A DNA stretch of 64,000 nucleotides. Source: a bacterium. GTDB taxonomy: Bacteria; UBP4; UBA4092; JAOAEQ01. The translations under genes and the position numbers were made by a program. Shown here piece after piece: positions 1 through 8,470 of this stretch. Each line of letters begins with the position of its first letter. Within the stretch, counting starts at the first letter, position 1. The stretch is taken from positions 1 to 64,000 of the forward strand of contig JAOAEQ010000012.1 of NCBI GenBank assembly GCA_026416715.1. The letters are read 5' to 3'. A model generated the notes under the pieces. That model made no database searches. It was not told the DNA's origin and saw only the letters and a list, made by a program, of their open reading frames with translations.

Positions 1-131
1 CTCGGATTCGCATAATACTGTATCTGTTGCCATAAGTCATTGTCGCTCACCGGTTGCCCCAGAACCAGAGAGCTACAATACATAATGGCGAAAACTACTG
101 CACCTAATACACCAGCAATTCCTTGCTTCAT
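1..131 (-). CDS. exported protein, N-terminal part only
   Basis: The gene runs off the left edge of the window, so only the first 43 residues are seen. They begin MKQGIAGVLGAVVF and form a typical Sec signal peptide: a short positive start, a hydrophobic core, and a likely cleavage site near residue 25 (LVLG-QP). A strong Shine-Dalgarno sequence (AAGGAGG on the minus strand, 141-147) lies 9 bases before the ATG, and a consensus promoter is at 271-300. It is divergent from cysE. The mature protein cannot be identified from what is visible; it is inferred to be periplasmic, surface or secreted. Confidence 0.75.
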   Translation of the reverse strand, partial: MKQGIAGVLGAVVFAIMYCSSLVLGQPVSDNDLWQQIQYYANP

Positions 132-270
132 AGTTCAAATCCTCCTTAACCACAGAGTATCATAGATTCATACCGATGGTAATACTTGTGCTTAATATTT
201 GGTACTTAACAAATCTTTTTTTATTCATTTCCTCAATAAAAATAGATTTTATCTTATTCATCTTGCCTTG

Positions 271-300
271 AATATAGCAAAATAAAAAAAATAATGTCAA
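271..300 (-). promoter_or_regulatory. sigma-70 promoter for the exported protein at 1-131
   Basis: On the minus strand there is a perfect -35 TTGACA (295-300), an 18-base T-rich spacer and a -10 TATATT (271-276). It faces the gene at 1-131 and leaves a leader of roughly 130 bases that ends in a strong Shine-Dalgarno site. Confidence 0.7.
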
Positions 301-357
301 GCGAAAAATGGTGAATTTATCATTTTTTTACTCATATCTGCTAACCCGAAATAATTC

Positions 358-386
358 TTGACAAAATTAGTCAATTGTTGTATGAT
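358..386 (+). promoter_or_regulatory. sigma-70 promoter of the cysE-isc operon with an overlapping inverted repeat
   Basis: A perfect -35 TTGACA (358-363), exactly 17 bases of spacer, and -10 TATGAT (381-386). The -35 is the left arm of an inverted repeat TTGAC-N7-GTCAA (358-374), which also reads TGA-N9-TCA. That spacing resembles the operator of the Rrf2-family iron regulator RirA. As the second gene of this operon encodes an Rrf2-family regulator, autoregulation at this site is a reasonable inference. Confidence 0.7.
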
Positions 387-414
387 AGATAGGGTAAGGA
401 GGGGATTATCGACT

Positions 415-1062
415 ATGTTTAAACAGATAAAGGAAGATATCAATTCGATTTTTGAACGCGACCCGGCAGCGAAAAATATCCTGGAAGTACTCCTCTGCTA
501 TCCGGGCTTACATGCGGTTTGGCTGCACCGAATTGCCCATTGGCTCTATAAGAAGAATTGTATTATATGTTCTCGTTTAATTTCAGAATTCGCACGTTTT
601 ATTACGGGAATTGAAATTCACCCAGGAGCAAAAATCGGAAGACGGTTTTTTATTGACCATGGATCTGGAGTCGTTATTGGTGAAACCGCTGAAATTGGTG
701 ATGATGTTCTTCTATATCAAGGGGTAACACTAGGTGGTACCGGAAAAGAAAAAGGGAAACGGCATCCAACCTTACTGAATAATATCGTGGTCGGCTGTGG
801 AGCAAGGATTCTCGGAAATATAACTATCGGGAATAATGTTAAAATCGGCGCAGGGTCAGTGGTATTAAAATCGGTACCGGATAATTGCACGGTAGTTGGT
901 GTTCCCGGAAAAATCGTTGCTCGCGATGGAAAACGATTAACCCCGGAAGAAATGTTAGCGCATGGCGATTTACCTGACCCGGAATGGGAACATTTTGAAG
1001 AGTTGCAGAAAAAAATCGAATTGCTTGAAAAACGAGTTGCGGAATTAGAAAGTAAAAAATAG
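415..1062 (+). CDS. cysE: serine O-acetyltransferase
   Basis: Transfers acetyl from acetyl-CoA to L-serine, giving O-acetylserine, the carbon skeleton for cysteine. The middle of the protein is a left-handed beta-helix built of hexapeptide repeats ([28 protein letters not shown]), with the conserved [10 protein letters not shown] and [12 protein letters not shown] segments of the SAT family. The C-terminus is a short coiled coil (LEKRVAELE), as in the compact Gram-positive-like form. I start it at the ATG at 415 because AAGGAGG (396-402) lies just upstream. The reading frame is open back to a TTG at 358, but that TTG is part of the -35 box, so a longer start is impossible. First gene of a cysteine/Fe-S operon. 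No cysK is seen here. Confidence 0.93.
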   Translation: MFKQIKEDINSIFERDPAAKNILEVLLCYPGLHAVWLHRIAHWLYKKNCIICSRLISEFARFITGIEIHPGAKIGRRFFIDHGSGVVIGETAEIGDDVLLYQGVTLGGTGKEKGKRHPTLLNNIVVGCGARILGNITIGNNVKIGAGSVVLKSVPDNCTVVGVPGKIVARDGKRLTPEEMLAHGDLPDPEWEHFEELQKKIELLEKRVAELESKK

Positions 1063-1083
1063 AATTTCGTACGAAGCAGTATC

Positions 1084-1099
1084 TAACCCTAAAGGGTTA
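1084..1099. promoter_or_regulatory. palindrome between cysE and iscR
   Basis: Arms TAACCCT and AGGGTTA separated by two bases, placed 7 bases before the Shine-Dalgarno sequence (AGGAGGG, 1106-1112) of the Rrf2-family gene. It could be a regulator-binding site or an RNA hairpin limiting translation of the regulator. A related TAACCC motif also lies at 342-347, just upstream of the operon promoter. Confidence 0.4.
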
Positions 1100-1125
1100 T
1101 TAACTAGGAGGGCAAAAAGTTTCGT

Positions 1126-1590
1126 ATGCGAATGTCGACTCGTGGACGGTATGGGCTAACGGCAATGCTTGATATTTCAATATATGGTGAGGTAAGTTCG
1201 GTTACGGCGAAGGATATTTCAGAACGGCAAAATATTTCCGTAACCTATCTTGAGCAATTATTAAGTAAATTAAAACGCGCTGGGTTGGTTAAAGGAACCC
1301 GCGGTCCTGGTGGTGGATATCAGTTAAATAAACCGCCTGACCAAATTACAATTGGGGATATTATTCGAGTATTAGAGGGTCCAATTGCCCCGGTGTATTG
1401 CGTTTTACCTACTGTAGATGCAAAACAATGTGATAAACTCGCAAAATGCGCAATGCGACTTCTATGGAAAAAATTAGGAGATAAAATGTCGGAAGTGCTC
1501 GATTCGATAACCTTAAAAGATTTAAAAGAAGAATCGCTAGCATTAGAGGGAAAAAAGAAAATTAAACATAATTACGTTTTTAATATCTAA
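1126..1590 (+). CDS. iscR: Rrf2-family (IscR-like) transcriptional regulator
   Basis: A 154-residue winged-helix regulator of the Rrf2 family. The N-terminus (STRGRYGL) and the wing (RGPGGGYQL, about residues 59-67) are diagnostic. Three cysteines at residues 92, 102 and 108 (C-x9-C-x5-C) sit where IscR-type members bind a [2Fe-2S] cluster, so it probably senses Fe-S status; cysteine-sensing CymR proteins lack them. It sits between cysE and iscS-iscU, so it likely controls this operon, perhaps through the inverted repeat at 358-374. The C-terminal tail (EGKKKIKHNYVFNI) is lysine-rich. Two in-frame ATGs (1126 and 1132) follow AGGAGGG; the first is taken. Confidence 0.9.
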   Translation: MRMSTRGRYGLTAMLDISIYGEVSSVTAKDISERQNISVTYLEQLLSKLKRAGLVKGTRGPGGGYQLNKPPDQITIGDIIRVLEGPIAPVYCVLPTVDAKQCDKLAKCAMRLLWKKLGDKMSEVLDSITLKDLKEESLALEGKKKIKHNYVFNI

Positions 1591-1649
1591 AGAAATTTAG
1601 TATTACGATACTTTAACGAATCCAGCAACTGGGGAAAAGGAGAGATGGT

Positions 1650-2888
1650 ATGAACAGAATATATTTAGACCATAACGCAACCACGCCGATGCATCCGCGT
1701 GTACTCGGCAAAATGCTACCTTATTTTATTGATTATTATGGAAACGCTAGTAGTGTTCATAGTTTTGGACGAGAAGCGCATGCCGCTATGGATACTGCGC
1801 GGGAATCGGTTCGGAAAATTCTCGGTGCAAATAAACCGGAAGAAATAATTTTCACTAGCGGCGGAACGGAAGCTGATAATCTTGCGATTAAAGGGGTAGC
1901 GTATGCGTATCAAAATAAAGGGAATCATATTATTACCAGTGCCATTGAACATCATGCTGTTCTGAATGCGTGCAAGTTTCTAGAAAAGCAAGGATTTACG
2001 GTTACTTATCTCCCCGTTGACCAATATGGACTAGTTAATCCGGATGATTTACAAAAAGCGATCACAGCGAAAACTATTCTGATAACCATCATGCATGCGA
2101 ATAATGAAACAGGAACGATCCAGCCGATTGAAGCGTTTGGAAAAATTGCGAAAGAACATAATGTTTTATTTCATACCGATGCGGTACAAACGCTCGGTAA
2201 GCTTTCGATTAATGTGAATGAAATGAATATCGATTTATTATCCTTATCCGCACATAAACTGTATGGTCCGAAAGGAGTCGGTGCATTATATGTTCGTAAA
2301 GGAGTAAAACTACAACCGCTAATTCATGGCGGACATCATGAAAGAAATCTCCGTGCAGGAACAGAAAATGTTGCTGGGATAGTCGGACTTGGTGTAGCCT
2401 GCGATATCGCAATGGAAGAAATGGAACGCGATTTACTGCGGTTATCCTGTTTAGCGACTCGATTATATCAAGCAATTAAATCCCGGATACCGGATATTCG
2501 ACTGAATGGGCATCCAACCCGACGTCTTCCCGGAACAATCAATATCGGATTCAAGTATGTTGAAGGGGAAGCAATTGTACTCGGATTAGATTTAGAAGGG
2601 ATAGCGGTTTCTACCGGCTCAGCTTGTACCTCCGGATCATTAGAACCATCGCACGTATTAACCGCTATGGGCATCTCACATGCGGATGCGCAAGGGTCGA
2701 TTCGGTTTAGTCTCGGTCGTGGGAATACCGAAGCGGAAATGGATTATGTAGTTGAAGTATTAGAACGAGTGGTTACCCGTATGCGACAAATGTCACCACT
2801 TGCGCAAGGAACATATACCGAAAAGGATTCTCGTGAAGGTGATAAATGCTACGCATCCCCGGGACCGAAACAACCGGAACCCTCTTAA
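1650..2888 (+). CDS. iscS: cysteine desulfurase (IscS/NifS family)
   Basis: PLP enzyme that removes sulfur from L-cysteine as an enzyme-bound persulfide and passes it to the IscU scaffold. The N-terminus IYLDHNATTPMHP is typical. Visible active-site residues are His101 (IEHHAV), Asp177 (HTDAVQ), the PLP lysine Lys203 (SAHKLYGPKG) and the persulfide cysteine Cys326 (STGSACTSGS) on the long loop of group I enzymes. Length is 412 residues; about 25 extra residues at the C-terminus, after the usual end, carry an additional cysteine and are proline-rich. AAGGAG lies 7 bases before the ATG. It is followed by iscU after a 155-base gap. Confidence 0.95.
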   Translation: MNRIYLDHNATTPMHPRVLGKMLPYFIDYYGNASSVHSFGREAHAAMDTARESVRKILGANKPEEIIFTSGGTEADNLAIKGVAYAYQNKGNHIITSAIEHHAVLNACKFLEKQGFTVTYLPVDQYGLVNPDDLQKAITAKTILITIMHANNETGTIQPIEAFGKIAKEHNVLFHTDAVQTLGKLSINVNEMNIDLLSLSAHKLYGPKGVGALYVRKGVKLQPLIHGGHHERNLRAGTENVAGIVGLGVACDIAMEEMERDLLRLSCLATRLYQAIKSRIPDIRLNGHPTRRLPGTINIGFKYVEGEAIVLGLDLEGIAVSTGSACTSGSLEPSHVLTAMGISHADAQGSIRFSLGRGNTEAEMDYVVEVLERVVTRMRQMSPLAQGTYTEKDSREGDKCYASPGPKQPEPS

Positions 2889-3043
2889 TCCAATACCAAA
2901 CAAATATTAACGTAAGAACTGAAGAACTGAAGAATTGATGTCACCTACAAGGTGTATTTCTTTTGTTTCTCTGTTCTTTAGTTATTTTGACATTAGACAT
3001 TTTTTATTTAACAATTTAACGAGATTTGTATTGGAGGTATATT

Positions 3044-3460
3044 ATGTATAGTGAAAAAGTTATGGAACATTTCCGCAATCCGAGGAATGTTGGTGAAATA
3101 CCGAATGCCGACGGAATCGGCACCGTCGGTAACCCGACGTGTGGTGATATTATGAAATTGTATATTAAAGTTGAGAACGGAATTGTTACCGATGCAAAAT
3201 TCCAGACGTTCGGATGTGGAGCCGCAATAGCGACTAGTTCGATGGTTACCGAAATGGTTAAAGGGAAAACTATCGAAGAAGCGTTAAAAATCTCGAATCG
3301 TGCGGTAGCTGAAGCGCTGGATGGTCTTCCACCAGTAAAAATGCATTGTTCTGTTCTCGCGGAAGATGCATTAAAATCCGCTATTGAAGATTACTATAAG
3401 AAAAAAGGCGAACCGTTACCGCAAGGATTTGCTCGGCCGAAAGACCCGCATCAACATTAA
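3044..3460 (+). CDS. iscU: Fe-S cluster assembly scaffold IscU/NifU N-terminal type
   Basis: Scaffold on which Fe-S clusters are built using sulfur from IscS. The 138-residue protein has the cluster ligands Cys33 (NPTCGD, with Asp35), Cys58 (FGCGAAIA) and Cys102 (KMHCSVLA). The HscA-binding LPPVK motif, residues 95-99, is present, although no hscBA genes are in the window. I use the ATG at 3044, six bases after GGAGG (3033-3037). The frame is open six codons further up, but without a ribosome site. The proline/histidine-rich end (RPKDPHQH) extends past the usual C-terminus. Confidence 0.95.
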   Translation: MYSEKVMEHFRNPRNVGEIPNADGIGTVGNPTCGDIMKLYIKVENGIVTDAKFQTFGCGAAIATSSMVTEMVKGKTIEEALKISNRAVAEALDGLPPVKMHCSVLAEDALKSAIEDYYKKKGEPLPQGFARPKDPHQH

Positions 3461-3580
3461 TAAAATAATAAATAATGACTTCGAGCTTTGGTTATTTGAC
3501 ATTGGAGATTAATTGGGATTTGAAATTAGAGATTTGACTTTAACCATCCAGCGTATATAATTATTTTCTCGGAGAATAAC

Positions 3581-4396
3581 ATGGATAAATCAGGTTTGAT
3601 GTTGACAGTTAGTTTTGCTATCTTTGGTTTCATGGCTTCTCATGTTGAGGGAAAATCATCAATAATAAAGGTTGCGATTTATGCAGATGAAGGTACCCTA
3701 GCGAAATGTGTTAAGAAAAGTCTGGATATTGTTCGGCGAGAAAACGATATGGTGATTGCTCCCATTAAACAAACAGATATTGTCAATGGAAACCTAGCGG
3801 AATATGATGTTCTTTTACTTCCTGGTGGAAGTGGGTCTGGCCAAGCGGAATCATTAAAACCAGAAGGACGGCAAGCGATAATCAAGTTTATCGCTAACGG
3901 GAAAGGAATCGTGGCAATATGCGCTGGCGGCTATCTAGTTGCCAAAGGATGGAATGAGAATACCCGGGATATCGAACTGATAAACGCTGAGCTCTATGAT
4001 TTAGATAATTGGGATCGCGGAGTTCAGACTATAACCTGCCATTCAGCATCTGATGGTCGGAAAGAACATTTTGAATTCCAGATACATTTTGAAAATGGAC
4101 CGATATTCGTTCCGGCAAATGACCCCTACCTACCGAATTATGTTTCGCTGGCTACATTCCAAACCGATATGCATAAAGCAGGTGCACCAGCGAATATGAT
4201 GTTTGGAAAAGATGCGATTATCGCATCATACTTCGGAAAAGGCAAATTGGTTGCATTCAGTCCGCATCCGGAGCTGACTCCTGGATTGGAACCAATGCTG
4301 GTTCGTGCTATCCGCTGGGTAGCAAAACCAGTAAAAAATCAAAATGAACCGATAACATTCCAATCGGTTTTCGGAAACGACATATTTAAACAATAA
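3581..4396 (+). CDS. exported class I glutamine-amidotransferase-fold protein (BPL_N-like)
   Basis: A signal peptide (about residues 1-24) is followed by one domain of the flavodoxin-like/class I amidotransferase fold. The nucleophile elbow AICAGGYL carries the cysteine, LLLPGGSG is the oxyanion strand, and a His-x-Glu (SPHPEL) near residue 226 completes the triad. This resembles the N-terminal domain of eukaryotic biotin-protein ligase (BPL_N) and related bacterial exported proteins whose substrate is unknown. CGGAGA lies just before the ATG. Two terminators follow at 4489-4561. It may be read through from the isc operon or have its own promoter. Enzyme class is inferred from motifs only. 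Confidence 0.65.
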   Translation: MDKSGLMLTVSFAIFGFMASHVEGKSSIIKVAIYADEGTLAKCVKKSLDIVRRENDMVIAPIKQTDIVNGNLAEYDVLLLPGGSGSGQAESLKPEGRQAIIKFIANGKGIVAICAGGYLVAKGWNENTRDIELINAELYDLDNWDRGVQTITCHSASDGRKEHFEFQIHFENGPIFVPANDPYLPNYVSLATFQTDMHKAGAPANMMFGKDAIIASYFGKGKLVAFSPHPELTPGLEPMLVRAIRWVAKPVKNQNEPITFQSVFGNDIFKQ

Positions 4397-4488
4397 TTTT
4401 GTTGTAATGGAACTGGTTATTTTGCTATAATAGATATAGGCGATGGGGTTCGCCATTAAATATCCCCGAAATTAAATTGGGATTGATA

Positions 4489-4522
4489 ACCCCTACTGAA
4501 AAACTTCGGTAGGGGTTTTTTT
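4489..4522 (+). terminator. intrinsic terminator after the amidotransferase-fold gene
   Basis: Eight-base stem ACCCCTAC / GTAGGGGT (4489-4516) with a 12-base loop, followed by a run of seven T. It closes the upstream plus-strand genes. Confidence 0.85.
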
Positions 4523-4530
4523 GTTTATAT

Positions 4531-4570
4531 CGCTTCTACCGAAGATTATCGGATAGAAGCGTTTTTATTT
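4531..4570 (+). terminator. second tandem terminator
   Basis: Stem CGCTTCTA-CCGA / TCGG-TAGAAGCG (4531-4561, one bulged base) followed by TTTTTATTTT. Together with the preceding hairpin it insulates the dynamin-like gene cluster from upstream transcription. Confidence 0.75.
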
Positions 4571-4592
4571 TCACCACGGTACGGTGGTTTCG

Positions 4593-6410
4593 ATGGTAAC
4601 ATTTCTTGATAGTTATTCCAAAATTAAAACTCAAATTTTACTGTATTTAAACACGCTGAAAGAACTTGCACAACCTTATAGTTATACCGGAATTGTAACT
4701 GAGTTGGATTCAATTCAACAAAAACTAAATACAAACCGATTTTATCTAGCAGTACTCGGTCAATTTAAACGAGGAAAAACGACGTTAATTAATGCGCTAT
4801 TAGGTGAGGAATTGCTTCCCACTGCGATTATCCCGCTAACTTCAATTATAACAATAATTCAATATGGTGAATCATTGAAAGTTGAGGTTTTATTTAATGA
4901 TAATAGTAGAACCACAATCCCGTTATCAGAGTTACCGTTATATGTTACCGAACATGGAAATCCAAAAAACCAAAAAAATGTCAAACATGTTGAAGTGAAT
5001 TATCCGTCTGATTTTCTTAAAGATGGTGTATTACTTATTGATACGCCCGGAGTCGGGTCGGTATATAAAAACAATACGGATACTACGTATAGTTTCTTGC
5101 CCAAAATAGATGCCGCGATATTTTTACTTTCAGTTGACCCGCCAATCAGCCAAAGTGAATTAACTTTTTTAAATGATGTTTACCAAGATGTAAATGCGGT
5201 ATTTATTTTATTGAATAAAATTGACTATGTACGTAAAAAAGAACAAGAAGAAGCGTTACAGTTTACGCAACGCGTTATTCGAGAACAATTAGCAAAAGAA
5301 ACTATTGCTATTTATCCAATATCTGCGAAGTTAGCTCTAGACGGAAAACTACATCAGGATGATATTCAGTATCGAGCGAGTCGGTTACCTGAATTTCAGC
5401 GGGTTATCAGTCAATTCTTAATGCAAGAAAAAGGGCGAATTATTCTGCAGTCTGCGGTTCAAAAGAGTGTAACGCTGATAACTCAAATGCATCTCGCTAT
5501 TGAACTGGAAAAGAAAGCGATTACCACTCCGGTCGCAGAATTAGAAACTAAGATTCATGAATTGCATCGGTTACTTGAGACCGTTCAGCAAGAAAAAGAA
5601 GATATGGGCTATCTTCTTCGAGGGGAAATCGGGAAATTAACCAAGATTGTAGAAACCGATTTAGCTGCGTTTCAAGATAAAGAAATACCGGAATTAGAAC
5701 AAGCAATAACCGCTGCGTTTAATCAAAAAATAACAACTTTTTCCGGTAAAAAGCTGGTTAGTGAAATGGAATCTTTTTTACATACTTTTCTTGTTACGCG
5801 CTTTGATGTTTGGCGGGCAGCGGAAGAGCGTAAAATCAGTCAAATATATCGACAGATTTCATCTCGATTTACGAATCGCGCTAATGAGATTATTTCACGA
5901 ATTATGCAGCTTTGCACAGATTTATTTGAACTTAAGCTCACCGAATTACCTCAAGTTGAACCGTTATCTTCACAGGCTGGATTTTATTATCTATTAGAAG
6001 ATATTCCGGTCTTTTTAGATTTAGATTTAACTACTTTTAGCACCGTTTTACCGAAACGATTTGCGCAGCGAATGGTGCTAAATGAAATGAAGAAAAAAAT
6101 CCCGGAATTAGTTGACCGGAACTGTGGTCGAGTTCGATGGGATTTCGTTCAACGGGTGGATAAAAGTTATCGGGAATTTCTCTATAGTTTGGATAGCAAA
6201 ATCAATGATATCATTCAACATATTCATTTAGCATTAAATCGTGGCTCGCAAATGAAATCTGAAACAGAAGAAACCTTGCAAAGTATCCTCGGTAACCTTG
6301 ACAGGTCTTTAGCTCGACTCCAAGAAATCAGACAACAATTGTTACCTCTACAGAATGAAATAAAGGATTTAGGAAAATCGAATGAAACGAGAGATGTTAC
6401 ATTATGGTAG
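4593..6410 (+). CDS. bacterial dynamin-like GTPase
   Basis: A 605-residue large GTPase. The G1 P-loop GQFKRGKT is at about residues 56-63, a switch threonine follows in PLTS (81-84), G3 is DTPG (150-153) and G4 is NKID (208-211). The rest is long amphipathic helices (about 290-600) with heptad character near residues 310-350 and 570-600, as in the stalk of bacterial dynamin-like proteins. There is no clear transmembrane segment. No good Shine-Dalgarno site is seen; I use ATG 4593 rather than the GTG three codons upstream. The stop overlaps the start of the next gene by 7 bases, so the two are translationally coupled. A role in membrane remodelling is inferred from the family. Confidence 0.85.
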   Translation: MVTFLDSYSKIKTQILLYLNTLKELAQPYSYTGIVTELDSIQQKLNTNRFYLAVLGQFKRGKTTLINALLGEELLPTAIIPLTSIITIIQYGESLKVEVLFNDNSRTTIPLSELPLYVTEHGNPKNQKNVKHVEVNYPSDFLKDGVLLIDTPGVGSVYKNNTDTTYSFLPKIDAAIFLLSVDPPISQSELTFLNDVYQDVNAVFILLNKIDYVRKKEQEEALQFTQRVIREQLAKETIAIYPISAKLALDGKLHQDDIQYRASRLPEFQRVISQFLMQEKGRIILQSAVQKSVTLITQMHLAIELEKKAITTPVAELETKIHELHRLLETVQQEKEDMGYLLRGEIGKLTKIVETDLAAFQDKEIPELEQAITAAFNQKITTFSGKKLVSEMESFLHTFLVTRFDVWRAAEERKISQIYRQISSRFTNRANEIISRIMQLCTDLFELKLTELPQVEPLSSQAGFYYLLEDIPVFLDLDLTTFSTVLPKRFAQRMVLNEMKKKIPELVDRNCGRVRWDFVQRVDKSYREFLYSLDSKINDIIQHIHLALNRGSQMKSETEETLQSILGNLDRSLARLQEIRQQLLPLQNEIKDLGKSNETRDVTLW

Positions 6411-6871
6411 TTTATTGTTTTGAATGCTGGACGGAAAACCAATATCATGAATCAAATTGCAGGAATTGTGGCGCACGGTTATTCTCTATTTCTGAAGAGA
6501 GTTTTGTTGATAAACTGATATCAGCGTTACATCATCCGGAACCGACCACACCACTTCGAGCTGCATTCATCCTCGGACAACGGCAAGAAAAACAAGCGGT
6601 GAAACCCTTATTAGAATTAGCAAAAACATGTACCGACCCGTATATTTTATCTGCGGTAGTAAATGCGTTAGGGCAAATTGGTGATACTTCAGCAATCGAA
6701 ACGTTAGAACAGCTACTTGCTACTAGCTTTCTAAACGTTCGTTTGGAAATAATACAAGCTTTGCGGAGTATCGGGGGACATCGGTCACGAGAAATTTTGC
6801 AGCAGTGTCAAACCAGCAATAATGAGAAAATTAGAGTTAAGGCACACCTAGCATTACTGCAGATACCGTAA
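6404..6871 (+). CDS. zinc-ribbon plus HEAT-repeat protein
   Basis: A 155-residue protein with an N-terminal zinc ribbon (CFEC at 5-8 and CRNC at 19-22, with spacing C-x2-C-x10-C-x2-C) followed by about three HEAT-like helical repeats (AAFILGQR, VVNALGQIGD, IIQALRSIGG). Such proteins act as adaptors. It starts inside the last codons of the dynamin-like GTPase (ATGGTAG overlap), which strongly suggests the two products work together. No enzyme motif is visible. Confidence 0.75.
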   Translation: MVVYCFECWTENQYHESNCRNCGARLFSISEESFVDKLISALHHPEPTTPLRAAFILGQRQEKQAVKPLLELAKTCTDPYILSAVVNALGQIGDTSAIETLEQLLATSFLNVRLEIIQALRSIGGHRSREILQQCQTSNNEKIRVKAHLALLQIP

Positions 6872-6891
6872 AGTCAATAACTTATAAATGT

Positions 6892-7800
6892 ATGGCTCGT
6901 CAACATAAACATACAAATATCGAACATCATTTTACTTATTTCAAACTACTTGATGCGCTAAAAACCGAATTCTGTCCAATATGTTTTATTCTGAATAAAA
7001 GTAGCTGGGATTATTTCGACGCATTTCTCTATGAAGGAGTCAATGATCCTCAGCTTCGGGAACGAATTCGAAAAGCGAAAGGATATTGTCAATCGCATGC
7101 GTGGCAATTAAGTCAATGTGGGGATGCTTTAGGCGCTACCATTATTTATCACGACCTGATTCAGCAACTCGCTAAAGAAATAAATTTACTAGCGCAAAGA
7201 AAAGCATGGAAGAAAAATAATTTTCCGGCAAATGTTATAAAGGGATATCGCAAAATCAAAGGCAATGGTATGAATAGCAATGAATGTCCGGTGTGTAAAC
7301 ATCTTGTAGATGTCGAGCAATCTTATCTAAATTTATTAATTAAACATCTTACTGAACCAGAATTCACTGCCGCTTATCGCAATTCGAACGGATTATGTTA
7401 TCCGCATTTTACACTCGCACTTACTCTGGAACCAGATAAACATGCGTTCGATATTTTAGGAGAAAAAGAAATTTCTATTCTCACCACTTTACAAACGGAA
7501 TTAGCCGAGTTTATCCGCAAACACGATTATCGGTATACGAAAGAACAATTTACAGAAGGTGAACGAACCGCCTGGCTACGGACTATTAACCATTTTGTCG
7601 GAATGAGCTGGAAAGAGTTTCAAGTTCACCCTAGAATGAAAGAAAAAGCAGAACAACTCCAGTTAACGATAGAACAACTATCACGAATTATTGAACGCCA
7701 GAAAAAAGAACTCGCGCGATTAAAATCAATAGAAAGTAAAACAGATTCGCTACCTGGTCAGATAACACAACAGGATAAAAACCATTCAGATGAAAGATAG
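6892..7800 (+). CDS. double CxxC/CxxH protein (DUF6062-like)
   Basis: A 302-residue protein with a duplicated metal-site layout: CPIC (about residue 28) paired with GYCQSHAW (63-70), and CPVC (133) paired with GLCYPHF (167-173). Each half gives three cysteines and one histidine, so it probably binds two zinc ions. The C-terminal 80 residues form a charged coiled coil (IERQKKELARLKS). It resembles proteins annotated DUF6062, of unknown function. It lies 20 bases downstream of the HEAT gene and overlaps the next, frameshifted zinc-ribbon gene by 11 bases. Third member of the dynamin cluster. Confidence 0.65.
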   Translation: MARQHKHTNIEHHFTYFKLLDALKTEFCPICFILNKSSWDYFDAFLYEGVNDPQLRERIRKAKGYCQSHAWQLSQCGDALGATIIYHDLIQQLAKEINLLAQRKAWKKNNFPANVIKGYRKIKGNGMNSNECPVCKHLVDVEQSYLNLLIKHLTEPEFTAAYRNSNGLCYPHFTLALTLEPDKHAFDILGEKEISILTTLQTELAEFIRKHDYRYTKEQFTEGERTAWLRTINHFVGMSWKEFQVHPRMKEKAEQLQLTIEQLSRIIERQKKELARLKSIESKTDSLPGQITQQDKNHSDER

Positions 7801-8043
7801 GCAGAAGAATTCAATTGATTTAACTTTTCGAAAGCGATGGAGTTTGAAGCGTTTTATTTTTTTTAAGGTCAGCAGGGTAGATGGGTATGCAATTGTCCTT
7901 ATTGCCATATTATTCTCGAATCAAAAATTGTTAAAGAGAAACGATACCAAACACTAATGCTTCAATGTCCAACCTGTAAAAATATGTTTTCCCCTAACGG
8001 AGATTACCGGAAAGTTGAATACGCTTTCATAATACGAACTTAG
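7790..8043 (+). pseudogene. small zinc-ribbon protein gene with an apparent -1 frameshift
   Basis: An ATG at 7790, overlapping the end of the previous gene, opens a basic 28-residue start (MKDRQKNSIDLTFRKRW...). A different frame from about 7876 to the stop at 8041-8043 encodes CNCPYC ... CPTCKNMFSP, a clear four-cysteine zinc ribbon that has no start codon of its own. Adding one G to the GGG at 7875-7877 joins both halves into one protein of about 84 residues (KVSRGRWVCNCPYC at the join). So either the gene is broken or one base is missing from the assembly. It lies in the dynamin cluster, where the neighbours are also zinc-ribbon proteins. Confidence 0.6.
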
Positions 8044-8053
8044 GTTACCTAAT

Positions 8054-8449
8054 ATGATTGAGCAAGCGATTGAATTAAAAAATATGATACGCCGTAACTA
8101 TGGTCGCAAATCAGGTTTATTAGATAAACTGGCTGAATGTATCGCTTACTTTTTACCCTCTGAACCCTCGGTAAATGGACTTCCGGTAGCCCATTCAGCA
8201 AAATGGTATTTCAAAAATGGCGTAATGGTATTTGAGTCCGGCGCTTTTGATAGCGCTATTACCTATTGGAAACATACGGTTACGTTAGACCCGAAGTGTA
8301 GTAATGCTTATTTTAATCTTGGAATAACGTACCTTTTAAAAGAAGATATTGATAAAGCAAAAAATTATTTTCATGAAGTTTTAAAATTAGACCCGCATGA
8401 TAGCGAAACGAAGACGTTATATAATCATTTTTGGTACATAATCCCTTGA
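8054..8449 (+). CDS. TPR-repeat protein
   Basis: 131 residues. The C-terminal half holds two tetratricopeptide repeats (about 54-87: NGVMVFESGAFDSAITYWKH; 88-121: AYFNLGITYLLKEDIDKA). The N-terminal 50 residues are helical without a recognisable domain, and there is no signal peptide, so it is cytoplasmic. It sits 10 bases after the zinc-ribbon gene and ends directly against the next gene. Probably a protein-protein adaptor of the dynamin cluster. Confidence 0.7.
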   Translation: MIEQAIELKNMIRRNYGRKSGLLDKLAECIAYFLPSEPSVNGLPVAHSAKWYFKNGVMVFESGAFDSAITYWKHTVTLDPKCSNAYFNLGITYLLKEDIDKAKNYFHEVLKLDPHDSETKTLYNHFWYIIP

Positions 8450-8470
8450 ATGGAAGGAAGTATAGGTAAT

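Noticed and set aside
358-414. Longer cysE start at the TTG at 358
   Set aside because: These bases form a near-consensus promoter (TTGACA-N17-TATGAT) and a Shine-Dalgarno site precedes the ATG at 415.
7857-7880. Programmed -1 frameshift on the T8 run to reach the zinc-ribbon frame
   Set aside because: A -1 slip on the T run leads straight into TAA in the target frame; the shift has to occur after it, near the GGG, where no slippery heptamer exists.
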